Source: an uncultured Lachnospiraceae bacterium
Lineage (GTDB): Bacteria > Bacillota_A > Clostridia > Lachnospirales > Lachnospiraceae
NCBI GenBank assembly: GCA_905207905.1
Contig: CAJLNC010000033.1
Location: forward strand, 1 to 25,616
Length of the DNA stretch: 25,616 nucleotides
Direction of reading: 5' to 3'
The notes beneath the pieces are model-generated. The model did not search any database. It was not told where the DNA came from and worked only from the letters and a program-made list of their open reading frames with translations. Each line of letters starts with the position of its first letter. Positions within the stretch are counted from its first letter, which is position 1. A program made the position numbers and the translations under genes. Shown one piece after another: positions 1 to 8,474 of this stretch.

Positions 1-104
1 AGCCTCCGCAGAATCCTCCCGGATCCGTATTTGCAGAAGCTCCTTTCCATACAATCACCATTTTCTGAAACCCTAAGCTGCATCTCTCCCCGGCAGTTTC
101 ACTG

Positions 105-2423
105 CTACCCATAAAAATCCACTGCCAGAAACGGTTCTCCCGCCTGGATTTTTCCCCTGGTCAGCAGCCGCACCTGATGTTCTTCCCTCAGTTCCAGGCA
201 CAGTACCGGGGAAACCAGGGAGGGCGCGTGTTCTTGAAGGTAGGGCAGATCCATCTGTATCAGAGGATCTCCCTTTTTCACCCGCTGCCCATTCTGAACC
301 AGAGACTGAAAGCCTTCCCCTCCCAGCTTCACCGTATCGATACCAAGGTGAAGAAGCAGGGACAGACCAGTATCTGTTTTTAACCCCAAGGCATGCTTTG
401 TCTCAAAAACAAAGCTTACCGTTCCATCCTCCGGCGCCCGCACCACAGGATCTGTGGGGGTGATCACCGCTCCCTCTCCCATAAGTCCCTCTGCGAACGC
501 CTCATCGGGTGTAGTGGATAAGTCTGCCGCCATCCCGGTCATGGGACTGGAAAGAATCAGGGTATGCGTTTTTATTCCGCTGCCGATTTTCTTTTCTGCC
601 TTCTCCGATTCTAAGGACCGGCCTCTCCTTTGTCCGTCAGCCCCGGCCTTTCTCTGCGATTCCGGCCTTCCTGTCTCAGTTCCGGCCTGCCTCTGCGGTT
701 CTGCGTCTCCTGTCACTGGTCCGATCTCCTTTTCCCGCTCCGGCTTTCTGATCTCCTCCCCGGCAGTCCTGTCAGACTCTGCCGCTTCCGCTGCTTTCCC
801 GGTCTCCTTTTCCGGCTTCCCACTTTCCGCCTGGGACTTTGCCTGCCCGCTCTCCAGATAATCCTCCAACCTGGATTTGATCACCGTCACCCTGGGTCCG
901 TAGATGATCTGTACCCCGTTACCGTTCCGGACTACCCCGGAAGCCGCTGTAGTTCTTAAAAGTTCCTCATCCACCAGTGCCGGATCTTTCACTGTACATC
1001 GAAGCCTGGTGGCGCAGCAGTCCAGGTCTGAGATGTTTTTCTTGCCTCCCAGTCCCCGACAGATGGCGTCAGACACTCCGTCCTCTTCCTGGCTGCCCTG
1101 CCGTTTCGCCTCCACATCACTTCTTTGGTACAATTTCACTTCCTGGCCCTCAAACCGCCCCGGAGTCTTTAAGTCCAGTTTTACGATCAGATAATAAAAC
1201 AGCAGATAGTACACAATAAAATATCCAATACCCACTACCGGGATCCAGATCCAGTTGGTCTTATCATTTCCCTGAAGAATACCGAAAAGAAACAGATCGA
1301 TCAGACCGCCAGAGAAGGTCATCCCCACTCCCACCTGGAAAATATGCATCAGCATATAGGCCAGGCCTGCGAACACGCAGTGAATGATGTAGAGTACCGG
1401 GGCCACAAACAGGAAGGTAAATTCCAGAGGCTCTGTGATTCCTGTAAGCATGGAGGTCAGGGCGGCAGAAACTAACAGCCCCTGCACCAGTTTCCGTTTT
1501 TCCGGCCTGGCCGCCTTGTACATAGCCAGCGCAGCCCCTGGAAGTCCGAAGATCATCAGGGGGAATTTGCCTGCCATGAACCGGGTGGCAGACACTGCAA
1601 AGTGCTTCACCGTAGGATCTGCCAGCTGGGCAAAGAAAATATTCTGGGCTCCCTCCACCAGCCGACCTCCCACCATCATGGTTCCTCCCACGGCAGTCTG
1701 CCAGAAAGGCAGGTAAAACACATGGTGCAGTCCAAAGGGAATCAGCAGACGCTCCATCAGCCCGTAGACCCAGGTGCCTGCATATCCAGACTGGAGCACC
1801 ACATCACCCACTGCATAGATTCCTCTCTGCACTACAGGCCAGAGGTAAAACATCAAAATTCCCACACCAGTGTATACCAGGGCACTGATAATCGGCACAA
1901 ACCGGGTTCCCCCGAAAAAGGACAGCACCTGGGGCAGCTCAATCCGATAGAAACGGTTATGCAGCGCCGCCACTCCCAGTCCCACCAGAATACCGCCAAA
2001 CACGCCCATCTGCAGCGAAGTGATTCCGCACACCGAGGTTACTGCCCCCTCCAGCATCTGATCCGGCCCGCCGTAAATGGTGATCATGGCAGAGATGGAA
2101 GCATGCATGATCAAAAAGGCAATGGCCGCCGCCAAAGCTGCCACCTCCTTCTCTTTCTTCGCCATGCCGATGGCAACTCCCAGGGCGAATATCAGGGGCA
2201 GGTTGGCAAATACAATGTCCCCGGCCTTGCTCATCACTTCAAAAACTGCCCGGAATATGGTTCCCGTTCCCAGTATCTTCTGAAGACCATAAGCGCTCAG
2301 CATGGTCTCATTGGTAAAAGAACCTCCGATTCCCAGCAGCAGTCCTGCCACCGGAAGAAGGGCTATGGGCAGCATAAAGGATCTGCCTACACGCTGCAGC
2401 ACACCAAAAATTTTATCTTTCAT
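105..2423 (-). CDS. PTS sugar permease, EIICBA fusion (glucose/alpha-glucoside family)
   Basis: Takes up a sugar and phosphorylates it during transport, using phosphate passed from HPr. The 772 residues read as EIIC (about 1-420, many membrane spans, GLHH at 231-234 and the GITEP signature at 328-332), EIIB (about 445-525, phospho-acceptor Cys470 in DCCATRLR) and EIIA of the glucose type (about 617-772, active His692 in LLLHLGIDTV and the partner His677). All three phosphotransfer sites look intact. The EIIC part resembles MalX/GlvC-like alpha-glucoside permeases as well as glucose permeases, so the substrate (maltose, glucose or another glucoside) is not settled. Residues about 525-616 form an unusually long linker rich in E, K, R, A and G. 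The ATG follows GGGAG at good spacing and comes 17 nt after the stop of a small ORF. No RAT/antiterminator hairpin was recognised upstream. Confidence 0.95.
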   Translation of the reverse strand: MKDKIFGVLQRVGRSFMLPIALLPVAGLLLGIGGSFTNETMLSAYGLQKILGTGTIFRAVFEVMSKAGDIVFANLPLIFALGVAIGMAKKEKEVAALAAAIAFLIMHASISAMITIYGGPDQMLEGAVTSVCGITSLQMGVFGGILVGLGVAALHNRFYRIELPQVLSFFGGTRFVPIISALVYTGVGILMFYLWPVVQRGIYAVGDVVLQSGYAGTWVYGLMERLLIPFGLHHVFYLPFWQTAVGGTMMVGGRLVEGAQNIFFAQLADPTVKHFAVSATRFMAGKFPLMIFGLPGAALAMYKAARPEKRKLVQGLLVSAALTSMLTGITEPLEFTFLFVAPVLYIIHCVFAGLAYMLMHIFQVGVGMTFSGGLIDLFLFGILQGNDKTNWIWIPVVGIGYFIVYYLLFYYLIVKLDLKTPGRFEGQEVKLYQRSDVEAKRQGSQEEDGVSDAICRGLGGKKNISDLDCCATRLRCTVKDPALVDEELLRTTAASGVVRNGNGVQIIYGPRVTVIKSRLEDYLESGQAKSQAESGKPEKETGKAAEAAESDRTAGEEIRKPEREKEIGPVTGDAEPQRQAGTETGRPESQRKAGADGQRRGRSLESEKAEKKIGSGIKTHTLILSSPMTGMAADLSTTPDEAFAEGLMGEGAVITPTDPVVRAPEDGTVSFVFETKHALGLKTDTGLSLLLHLGIDTVKLGGEGFQSLVQNGQRVKKGDPLIQMDLPYLQEHAPSLVSPVLCLELREEHQVRLLTRGKIQAGEPFLAVDFYG

Positions 2424-2440
2424 CTTTTTACTCCCTTCGT

Positions 2441-2611
2441 CTAGAAATTTTCTTTTCTAAACGCAGTATCTCCATTCAGAAAATTTTTATTGAATTCCGG
2501 ATTAAATAAAATAATAGAAATCCTTTTACCGTAAGAGGTCTGCTTTCTCACTGCCCAAAAGCCCCACCACTGAGCCGGCACAGAATCCATGGTCAAACGT
2601 TCCTGTGTCAT
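2441..2611 (-). CDS. Small ORF (56 aa) upstream of the PTS permease
   Basis: This frame runs from an ATG at 2611 that has a near-ideal ribosome-binding site (AAGGAGT, about 6 nt upstream). It stops 17 nt before the PTS start, with the permease RBS lying directly after its stop codon. The product has an aromatic stretch (PAQWWGFWAVRK near residues 12-23) and a basic C-terminal half, with no signal peptide or membrane span. I do not recognise a family. A leader peptide or small regulator translationally coupled to the permease is possible; so is chance. An upstream in-frame ATG at 2686 has no clear RBS, so I chose 2611. Confidence 0.4.
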   Translation of the reverse strand: MTQERLTMDSVPAQWWGFWAVRKQTSYGKRISIILFNPEFNKNFLNGDTAFRKENF

Positions 2612-2662
2612 GAAAAAACTCCTTCCTTGTCTGTTTTGATTCAAAACCTGACAGGAATAGTA

Positions 2663-2692
2663 TGTGTGAAAGGAACCAAAATACAAAAGGGA
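2663..2692 (-). promoter_or_regulatory. Possible promoter for the small ORF and PTS permease
   Basis: On the minus strand TTGTAT is followed after 18 nt by TACTAT, giving a fair -10 and a moderate -35 about 55-80 nt upstream of the small ORF. This is pattern reading only. No catabolite-response (cre) palindrome was seen. Confidence 0.35.
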
Positions 2693-2742
2693 GTTTTTGC
2701 AAAAATTTGTAACCGTTCAACCATCAGCTGGAATGAGCTATT

Positions 2743-4290
2743 TCAAAAATCTATTTCTTCCTGCATCAGTCCGTCTTTCGTCAGTCGGTACACCCTGCTG
2801 CACACCTGGCGGATGTATTTCCGGTCATGGGAAATACTGATAATCGCCCCTTTATAATCCGAAAGCACCTGGCGAATTACCGGATTAGACAGAGGTGAAA
2901 AATTTCTGGTGGGCTCATCCAGCAAAAGAACGTCCGCACCGGACATACTCATTTTCAGCAGCAGGATCTTCGCCTTCTGGCCTCCGGAAAGCTCACTCAC
3001 CGGATGGCTCATCTCGTCTGCCGTATACTTCATCGCGCCAAGATAAGTGCGGATTCTGGTCTGCTCCTCCTTATCCCCTGTGACAGTCAGATACTCCAGG
3101 GGAGTCTGAGAAAGCTCCAGAAGCTCCTGATAATTCTGCGGCATATAGGCAGCCTTGATATCCTTTCTCTCCAAAAGCTCTCCTGCGATTTTCCGAAACA
3201 GAGTGGTCTTACCAGCCCCGTTTTTCCCGATGATGCAGATCTTCTCCGGCCCCCGCACCTTCAAACGAATCTGCTCTGCCAAAAGCCGCCCCTCTCCCGG
3301 TGCCATAAGCCGATCCAGATAAAAATCCAGGATCACTTTACTTCCGGGAAGCCGAATTTTGTCATCAAACTTTACGAACAGAGCACTTTCCTCCTCCGGC
3401 AGCTGGGTCATCTCCCCTGCCTCCCGTTCATACCGCCGTTCCAGAGATTTCACAGCTTTCATTTTCTTTTTCAGCAGATACCCTCCGTGGGGATCCTGAC
3501 GGGACACTGCTCTTAAATCCTGCTCCACCTTTTGCTGGATTTTTCGAAATTTCTCCTGGCGGATCCGTTCCTGACGCCGTTCTGTCTGAGCCTGCTGCTC
3601 CTGATTTGAAAAAACAGCCTTTCTCTCATCCAAATACGTCCGGTAATCCACCTTTGCCACACTGTGACGGCTCACCGTCTTTCGACGAAGCTGCTCTAGA
3701 TGGATCACCACATTAGCAGTCCGCTCGATCAGTGTCTCATCGTGAGAAATAAAAAGAACCATGTGAGGAAACTGGAGCAGCAGCCGTTCCAGCCACTGCA
3801 GAGTCTCAATATCCAGATCATTGGAAGGTTCGTCCAATAAAAGTACTGTGGGCTGAGAGAGCAAAAGCCTGGCCAGCTGAGCCTTCACCTTCTCGCCTCC
3901 GGACAGCGTCCCCATCCGCTGCTCTCCATAGAAAAATTCCCGGGAAATTCCCAGCCACCCGGCCATTCTTCCCAGTTCCCCCGGGGAACAGTCCCAAAAC
4001 TGGGACTCCTTGGAAAAAAATTCATAGACAGTCAGCTCCTTTTCCCTCTCCGGCAGTTCCTGAGGCAGATACCCAAGACGCTCACCGGGAAAATGCCGCT
4101 CACCGGATACCTGCGCGTACTCCTCCACCAGCTTTGGATCGTAAATCCATTTTAACAGCGTTGACTTTCCATTTCCTTCTTCCCCGATAATCACCGCCTT
4201 ATCCCCCTCATTGAGATTCAGGGAAAAGTCTGTGAGTATGGTGTGCAGATCTTTTTTGTGTACGATACTTAAATCTCTAATTTGCAGCAT
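2743..4290 (-). CDS. ABC-F family ATPase (ribosome-associated, possible antibiotic-resistance type)
   Basis: A soluble protein with two ABC ATPase domains and no membrane spans, the ABC-F layout of proteins that act on the ribosome (EttA-like translation factors, or ribosome-protection resistance proteins such as Vml/Lsa). From the ATG at 4290: Walker A GEEGNGKS at 36-43, signature LSGGE at 129-133, Walker B LLLDEPSNDLD at 150-160. A basic, coiled-coil inter-domain linker spans about 205-300. The second Walker A GKNGAGKT is at 355-362, second signature LSGGQ at 434-438 and second Walker B LLLDEP at 455-460. The last runs into TRNFSPLS instead of the usual TNHLD, a variant I associate with a Firmicute ABC-F subgroup. 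The frame is open to 4362, but GGGAGG sits 7 nt before the ATG at 4290, giving 515 aa. The leader carries a terminator-like hairpin, see 4449-4482. Whether it gives resistance cannot be told from sequence. Confidence 0.92.
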   Translation of the reverse strand: MLQIRDLSIVHKKDLHTILTDFSLNLNEGDKAVIIGEEGNGKSTLLKWIYDPKLVEEYAQVSGERHFPGERLGYLPQELPEREKELTVYEFFSKESQFWDCSPGELGRMAGWLGISREFFYGEQRMGTLSGGEKVKAQLARLLLSQPTVLLLDEPSNDLDIETLQWLERLLLQFPHMVLFISHDETLIERTANVVIHLEQLRRKTVSRHSVAKVDYRTYLDERKAVFSNQEQQAQTERRQERIRQEKFRKIQQKVEQDLRAVSRQDPHGGYLLKKKMKAVKSLERRYEREAGEMTQLPEEESALFVKFDDKIRLPGSKVILDFYLDRLMAPGEGRLLAEQIRLKVRGPEKICIIGKNGAGKTTLFRKIAGELLERKDIKAAYMPQNYQELLELSQTPLEYLTVTGDKEEQTRIRTYLGAMKYTADEMSHPVSELSGGQKAKILLLKMSMSGADVLLLDEPTRNFSPLSNPVIRQVLSDYKGAIISISHDRKYIRQVCSRVYRLTKDGLMQEEIDF

Positions 4291-4397
4291 AGCAATCCCT
4301 CCCGCTGCCTGCCCTTTCTGTGTTATCCTCCTTTTGCACAAAAAATTCCTCTCTTTAACCACGAAATTTTTCTATGCAGACACGGTATGCACTTTTG

Positions 4398-4452
4398 CCA
4401 TCAGATTCATCCTGCGAAGCATTTTTTCACAGGAAAGAATTTCCTATGAAAA
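4398..4452 (-). repeat. Truncated copy of a palindromic intergenic repeat
   Basis: The core palindrome (4424-4452, arms TTTTCAYAGGAAA) is followed on the minus strand by AAAATGCTTCGCAGGAT. The same order (palindrome, then AAAAATGCTCCGGGGGAT) occurs in the longer copy at 25433-25551. In both cases the element directly follows a minus-strand terminator T-run. This copy lacks the triple-hairpin tail. Confidence 0.6.
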
Positions 4453-4494
4453 AAAATCTGCTTTCGTCTCCGAAAGCAGATTCTGTACATTCAT
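4444..4494 (-). CDS. Possible 16-aa upstream ORF over the ABC-F leader hairpin
   Basis: ATG at 4494 to TAG at 4444-4446 gives MNVQNLLSETKADFFS, which covers the whole terminator stem. Antibiotic-resistance ABC-F genes are often controlled by leader-peptide attenuation, so the position is suggestive. The ribosome-binding site is weak (CCAGAG), and the frame may be chance. Confidence 0.2.
   Translation of the reverse strand: MNVQNLLSETKADFFS
4449..4482 (-). terminator. Strong intrinsic terminator or attenuator
   Basis: A perfect 12-bp stem (AATCTGCTTTCG / CGAAAGCAGATT) with a 4-nt loop is followed on the minus strand by eight T. It may end readthrough from the antiporter operon 370 nt upstream. 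It may instead be an attenuator in the ABC-F leader, since it lies about 160 nt before the ABC-F start and downstream of a candidate promoter. A 16-codon ORF (4444-4494) overlaps it. Confidence 0.8.
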
Positions 4495-4748
4495 CTCTGG
4501 CGTTTTTTAGCAGCCACTGATGTATAGAGGAAAACGGCCGTCTCGCCGTTCTTTCCCGTTCGTCTTTTCACAATTCCTTGATCAAAAGACTATTTTCCCA
4601 GATAAAATGTACAAACTCCAATTCGGCATACCCAAACAAAACCTGAGGACAGGCTCTTTCCTGTTTGTCAGTTTCCAAATCAGACTATCTGTACATTTCT
4701 CCACCAAACGCAGTCCTGCGCCCTTTCTTTTTCTAATCTATGCACCTA

Positions 4749-4777
4749 AGGATAACACAGTTTTTCCGCGGATGCAA
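4749..4777 (-). promoter_or_regulatory. Candidate promoter for the ABC-F gene
   Basis: TTGCAT (4772-4777) and TATCCT (4749-4754) on the minus strand are separated by exactly 17 nt. Transcription from here would give a leader of about 450 nt before the ABC-F start, passing through the hairpin at 4449-4482. Confidence 0.45.
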
Positions 4778-4861
4778 CTGGGAACTGCTATCATCCTGCA
4801 GATTTTTTTATGCCCTGCAGATCATGCTGTCCTTTCCGCAAACTGCATACACGCCCGTCTC

Positions 4862-6967
4862 CTACAGCACAATAATGTAAATCAGAGTGAGGCACATACC
4901 AATGCAGAACAAAAGCAGCCCAAAGGACAGACTCCGGCCAATGATGGTGTTGTTCTCCCGAAGCTCCTCATTGCGCACCGCCAGAATATGCACATAATCC
5001 CGGTTCCCGGGATGGCGGCGGTTCCAGGTTCGATTTCCAACAGCCTGGATAAAGTTCATTACTCTGCCCGCTGTTTCGGTAAACCAGTTGCCCTCCATCC
5101 TCTCATGAGGCAAAGGACTGTCTTTGTAGATCGTTTTTCTGAAAACTACTACTGCAAGATCTGCAAAGCTGTCCAGAATTCTACTGAAAACCCCCGCGAT
5201 TCCAGGGAGGATCTTCAATAAAAGAGGCCGGTAGATCAGATTCTCCAGATCCATCCAGGCGGGCCAGGCATTTACATACACCGGAGCGCCTTTCCTCTGC
5301 TTTTCCATCAGAAGCCCACGGATCACCAGCAGATACACTGCGGCTCCGATCACCAGAGAGATCACAGCCCCGGAAAGATTTTTCAGGCTGAAATACGATA
5401 CCGGCTCTCCGAACTCGGTCAGTCCCATCAGTCCCTGACCAAGACCGGCTGCTTTATCCATGGTAAGGCCGGGGATCAGGCCCCAGATAAACAGCACCAG
5501 GGCGCTTCCGGTGAGCGCAAAGGCACTCTCCCGATTCATATAGTCTTTCTGCCGGTCAAATTTCCACTGTACCTTGGCGCTGTCATTTTTTTCCACGAAA
5601 ATAGCCACATACAGCTTGGTCATATAAGCCACCGTTAAACCGCCGCTGATCAAAAACAGCCATTCCACCAGACGGATGAGAAAGCCCCCGGAATATTCCA
5701 AAATACTCTCATGGAGCAGAGTTTTGCTCACATATCCGCCAAAGCCGGGAATTCCTGCAATAGCCAAAGCGCCGGTTAAAAAGATTGCTTTCAGAAGAGG
5801 CTTTTTCCTTCCATAACCCCGGATCTCATTTAAGTTCAGTGCATGAACATTCATAAAGATCACTCCGGCTGCCATAAACAACACCAGCTTAATCAGAGAA
5901 TGATTTACCATATGAAGCAGCGTTCCATGAACTGCCAAGGCATTCTCCTCCCCCAGCAGACACTGCATACCAACCCCCACCAGGATAAAACCGATCTGGG
6001 ACATAGAGGAGCAGGCCAGGGTTCGTTTTAAATCCACAGAAAACACCGCCAGCAAAGCGCCTCCCACCATAGTGATCACTCCGATGGTCAGCACCAGAAT
6101 TCCCCAGGGAGTTTCATGGAGAAAGATGGTGCTGGTGGTTACCAAAATTCCAAAGATACCCGTCTTAGTCAAAATACCGGACAACAGGGCAGAGGCCGGA
6201 GCCGGAGCTACCGGATGCGCCTTAGGCAGCCAGATATGCAAAGGAAAGGCTCCCGCTTTTGCTCCAAAACCAACCAGAAGGCATACACCTGCTGCATACA
6301 GGATTCCCTGGCGCAGTTCTCTGTCTGCTCCCTTGGCAGTAAGGTAGGTCTGGGCTGCTGCCAGCAATTCATCCATCTGCAAAGTTCCCAGCTCATGGTA
6401 AAGCGTAAACAGTCCCATAAGCATCACCAGGCCGCCGATCACAGCCACCGCCAGATAGGTTCCCGCTGCCCGGAGAGCTTCTTTTGTTTCCTCCTGAGCC
6501 ACCCAGACATAGGAGGTAAAGGACATAATCTCAAAGAAGATGAAGGTGGTATACAGATCTCCTGAGAAAAATACCCCCATGGTGGCTCCCAACGTCAGCA
6601 GCAAAAACAAATAAAACCGATTTTGATTCTCATGGTGCCAAAAATACTGCCTGGACAGGATGGTGGTCATCATCCACATAAAGCAGGCCACCGTGCCATA
6701 GATCAGCCGGAAACCATCCAGGGTAAAGGAGAGGCCCAGACCACAAATACCAGGCAGGCTGCATTCCATCACAGAGCCTGCACCAGCAGTTTTTCCAAAA
6801 AGGAAAAACAAAACCGCCATGAGAATAAACTCGCTGATCACAATTCCGTCTGCCAGGTAATCCCGGAACGTCTCTCCCAGCTCTTTTCTTTTTCCTGCCG
6901 CCCAGGCCAGAATGCCTCCAAGGAAGGGATAGAATACCAAAAGCGCTAATACTATATTTCCTTTCAT
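4862..6967 (-). CDS. NuoL/MrpA-type antiporter subunit, last gene of the Mrp/Mbh-like operon
   Basis: A 701-aa polytopic subunit of the proton-conducting NuoL/M/N (complex I / Mrp) family. The key membrane residues are visible: Glu146 in TFIFFEIMSF (the conserved TM5 glutamate) and Lys237 in GFGAKAGAFPLHIWLPKAHP (the TM7 lysine), followed by the APAPASALLSG loop. After the roughly 500-residue core there is an extra C-terminal part with another membrane segment, a hydrophilic stretch (about 555-660) and a last helix. This extension recalls NuoL, HyfB or MrpA proteins. It starts 16 nt after the preceding gene's stop, with GGGAGG upstream. It is the fourth antiporter-like subunit in the operon. 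The downstream genes (ABC-F, PTS) are unrelated, so no hydrogenase module follows. Confidence 0.93.
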   Translation of the reverse strand: MKGNIVLALLVFYPFLGGILAWAAGKRKELGETFRDYLADGIVISEFILMAVLFFLFGKTAGAGSVMECSLPGICGLGLSFTLDGFRLIYGTVACFMWMMTTILSRQYFWHHENQNRFYLFLLLTLGATMGVFFSGDLYTTFIFFEIMSFTSYVWVAQEETKEALRAAGTYLAVAVIGGLVMLMGLFTLYHELGTLQMDELLAAAQTYLTAKGADRELRQGILYAAGVCLLVGFGAKAGAFPLHIWLPKAHPVAPAPASALLSGILTKTGIFGILVTTSTIFLHETPWGILVLTIGVITMVGGALLAVFSVDLKRTLACSSMSQIGFILVGVGMQCLLGEENALAVHGTLLHMVNHSLIKLVLFMAAGVIFMNVHALNLNEIRGYGRKKPLLKAIFLTGALAIAGIPGFGGYVSKTLLHESILEYSGGFLIRLVEWLFLISGGLTVAYMTKLYVAIFVEKNDSAKVQWKFDRQKDYMNRESAFALTGSALVLFIWGLIPGLTMDKAAGLGQGLMGLTEFGEPVSYFSLKNLSGAVISLVIGAAVYLLVIRGLLMEKQRKGAPVYVNAWPAWMDLENLIYRPLLLKILPGIAGVFSRILDSFADLAVVVFRKTIYKDSPLPHERMEGNWFTETAGRVMNFIQAVGNRTWNRRHPGNRDYVHILAVRNEELRENNTIIGRSLSFGLLLFCIGMCLTLIYIIVL

Positions 6968-6983
6968 GTTCCATTCCTCCCTT

Positions 6984-8459
6984 CTACCGCATCAGGGCAC
7001 CGATGCTCTCAAGACCTGACAGCACCGGCCCGGAATGCAGGCCAAATACAAACATTGCCACCGCAAAGATCACAAGGGGCAGAAGCATCATCCAGTTGGG
7101 ATCCTCCACATCCTGGATGGTACTGTAATCAAATCCTTTTCCCGGGAAAAAGGCCCGGATGGAGATGGTGAGCATATAGATGGCCGTCAGCAGCGCTGAA
7201 ACCAGCAATGCCCCAATTCCCACATAGGCCAGCGGATTCTCACTGTTTACTGCAGCCTTCGCAAGATTCCATTTGCTCACAAATCCGCACAGTCCCGGCA
7301 CTCCCATCAAAGCCAGGCCGGAAATGGTGAAGATGGCAAATACCTTTGGCATCCTCCTTCCAAAGCCGTCAAGCTGGTGGATATATTCCCGTCCTGTTTT
7401 ATAGATCACAGATCCTGCGCAGAAAAAGGAACAGATCTTCATGGTGGCGTGAAAGATCATGTGGCTTAAAGCGCCTACCAAACCCAGAGGAGACATCAGT
7501 ACCGCCCCAAACAGGATGTAGGATAAGTTGCTCACCGTAGACCAGGCCAGACGCCGCTTAATGTGTGTCTCCTTCAGCGCCCGGCTGCAGCCGTACACAA
7601 TGGTAAAGATCACCGGAATCATCACCACAGTCTGGGCCCAGGTTCCTCTCAAAAACTCTGTGCCAAAGCTGTAGTACGTGATTCGAAGCACAGTAAAGGC
7701 ACCCGCCTTTACCACTGCCACTGCATGAAGCAGGGCCGTCACCGGAGTGGGCGCCACCCCTGCCTGAGGCAGCCACTTGGAAAAGGGCCACATGGCGGTT
7801 TTTACCGAAAAACCGAAGAAGCAAAGAACATAGATCAACAGCAGCAGATTGGTGCGGTCGCCGATCTTTGCCAGATCCAGCACACCTCCTGGAACAAAGT
7901 TGGAGGTACTGCCGTACACCAGAATAAAAATCACGCCGATGAAGGCAAAGGCGGCTCCTCCCAGGGAATAATACAGATAGGTACGGCTGGCCAAAATGGC
8001 CTCCCTGGTAAGGGTATGCATAATCAAAGGCAGCGTTGCCAGCGTCAGCATCTCATAAAAACAGTACATGGTCACTACGTCCTCTGCCAAAGCTATGCCC
8101 ATGGTCACACCGTAGGTAATCACATAGAATGCAAAGAAAACTTTTTCATGGCCCTCATGCTTCATATACTCAAAAGAATACAGAGTGGCCAACGGCCACA
8201 GTACAGAAACAATGGCCGCGAACACCGTCCCCATTCCATCCAGCCGGAAGCTTAAAGTCAGATCGCTGGTAAAACGAAATAATACAAAACTGTCCTGAGG
8301 CTGAGCAATCAGCATGGCAATAGCCAGCACGGAATTAAGCAGCACAGCGCACTCCACATACACCATCATCTGGCGTCGGTTTTTAAAAGGAAGCACAGGC
8401 ACCAACGCTCCGGCCAAAAACGGAAGCAGGACAACGATCACTAATATTGCTGAATTCAT
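6984..8459 (-). CDS. MrpD/NuoM-like antiporter subunit (third of four)
   Basis: A 491-aa, about 14-span membrane protein of the complex I antiporter family. Glu136 in MYCFYEMLTL and Lys220 in GFSVKTAMWPFSKWLP are the expected proton-path residues, and HMIFHATMKICSFF is the later conserved helix with a lysine. It starts 14 nt after the preceding stop, with GGGAGGAGGAG as ribosome-binding site. It differs clearly from the other three subunits (for example VAPTPVTALLH where two others have VAPSPASAVLS/VAPAPASALLS), so it is a diverged paralogue, not a recent duplicate. Confidence 0.94.
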   Translation of the reverse strand: MNSAILVIVVLLPFLAGALVPVLPFKNRRQMMVYVECAVLLNSVLAIAMLIAQPQDSFVLFRFTSDLTLSFRLDGMGTVFAAIVSVLWPLATLYSFEYMKHEGHEKVFFAFYVITYGVTMGIALAEDVVTMYCFYEMLTLATLPLIMHTLTREAILASRTYLYYSLGGAAFAFIGVIFILVYGSTSNFVPGGVLDLAKIGDRTNLLLLIYVLCFFGFSVKTAMWPFSKWLPQAGVAPTPVTALLHAVAVVKAGAFTVLRITYYSFGTEFLRGTWAQTVVMIPVIFTIVYGCSRALKETHIKRRLAWSTVSNLSYILFGAVLMSPLGLVGALSHMIFHATMKICSFFCAGSVIYKTGREYIHQLDGFGRRMPKVFAIFTISGLALMGVPGLCGFVSKWNLAKAAVNSENPLAYVGIGALLVSALLTAIYMLTISIRAFFPGKGFDYSTIQDVEDPNWMMLLPLVIFAVAMFVFGLHSGPVLSGLESIGALMR

Positions 8460-8474
8460 CTTTTCTCCTCCTCC

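Larger units (their letters stand above)
4291..4861. other. 571-nt non-coding interval between the ABC-F gene and the antiporter operon
   Basis: Contains, in minus-strand order, the end of the antiporter operon, a candidate promoter (4749-4777), a long putative leader, a 16-codon ORF over a terminator hairpin, a truncated palindromic repeat and the ABC-F ribosome-binding site. The motif AATGTACAG occurs twice on the minus strand (near 4690 and 4490), and ATCTGCAGG occurs twice near 4800. I see no protein gene here. The long plus-strand open frame beginning at 4520 runs antisense into the antiporter gene and is not credible. Confidence 0.6.

Noticed and set aside
1..61. Possible start of another minus-strand gene after the PTS gene (ATG at 61, or ATG at 85 in another frame)
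   Set aside because: Only about 20-28 codons are visible, neither start has a well-placed ribosome-binding site, and the peptide is not recognisable.
1602..2444. 280-codon plus-strand open frame opposite the PTS gene
   Set aside because: Its composition (H, Q, S, R-rich) is that of the reverse strand of a membrane-protein gene, and the PTS gene on the other strand is certain.
4520..5221. Long plus-strand open frame (233 codons)
   Set aside because: It runs antisense through the end of the 701-aa antiporter gene, has no convincing ribosome-binding site and no recognisable domain.
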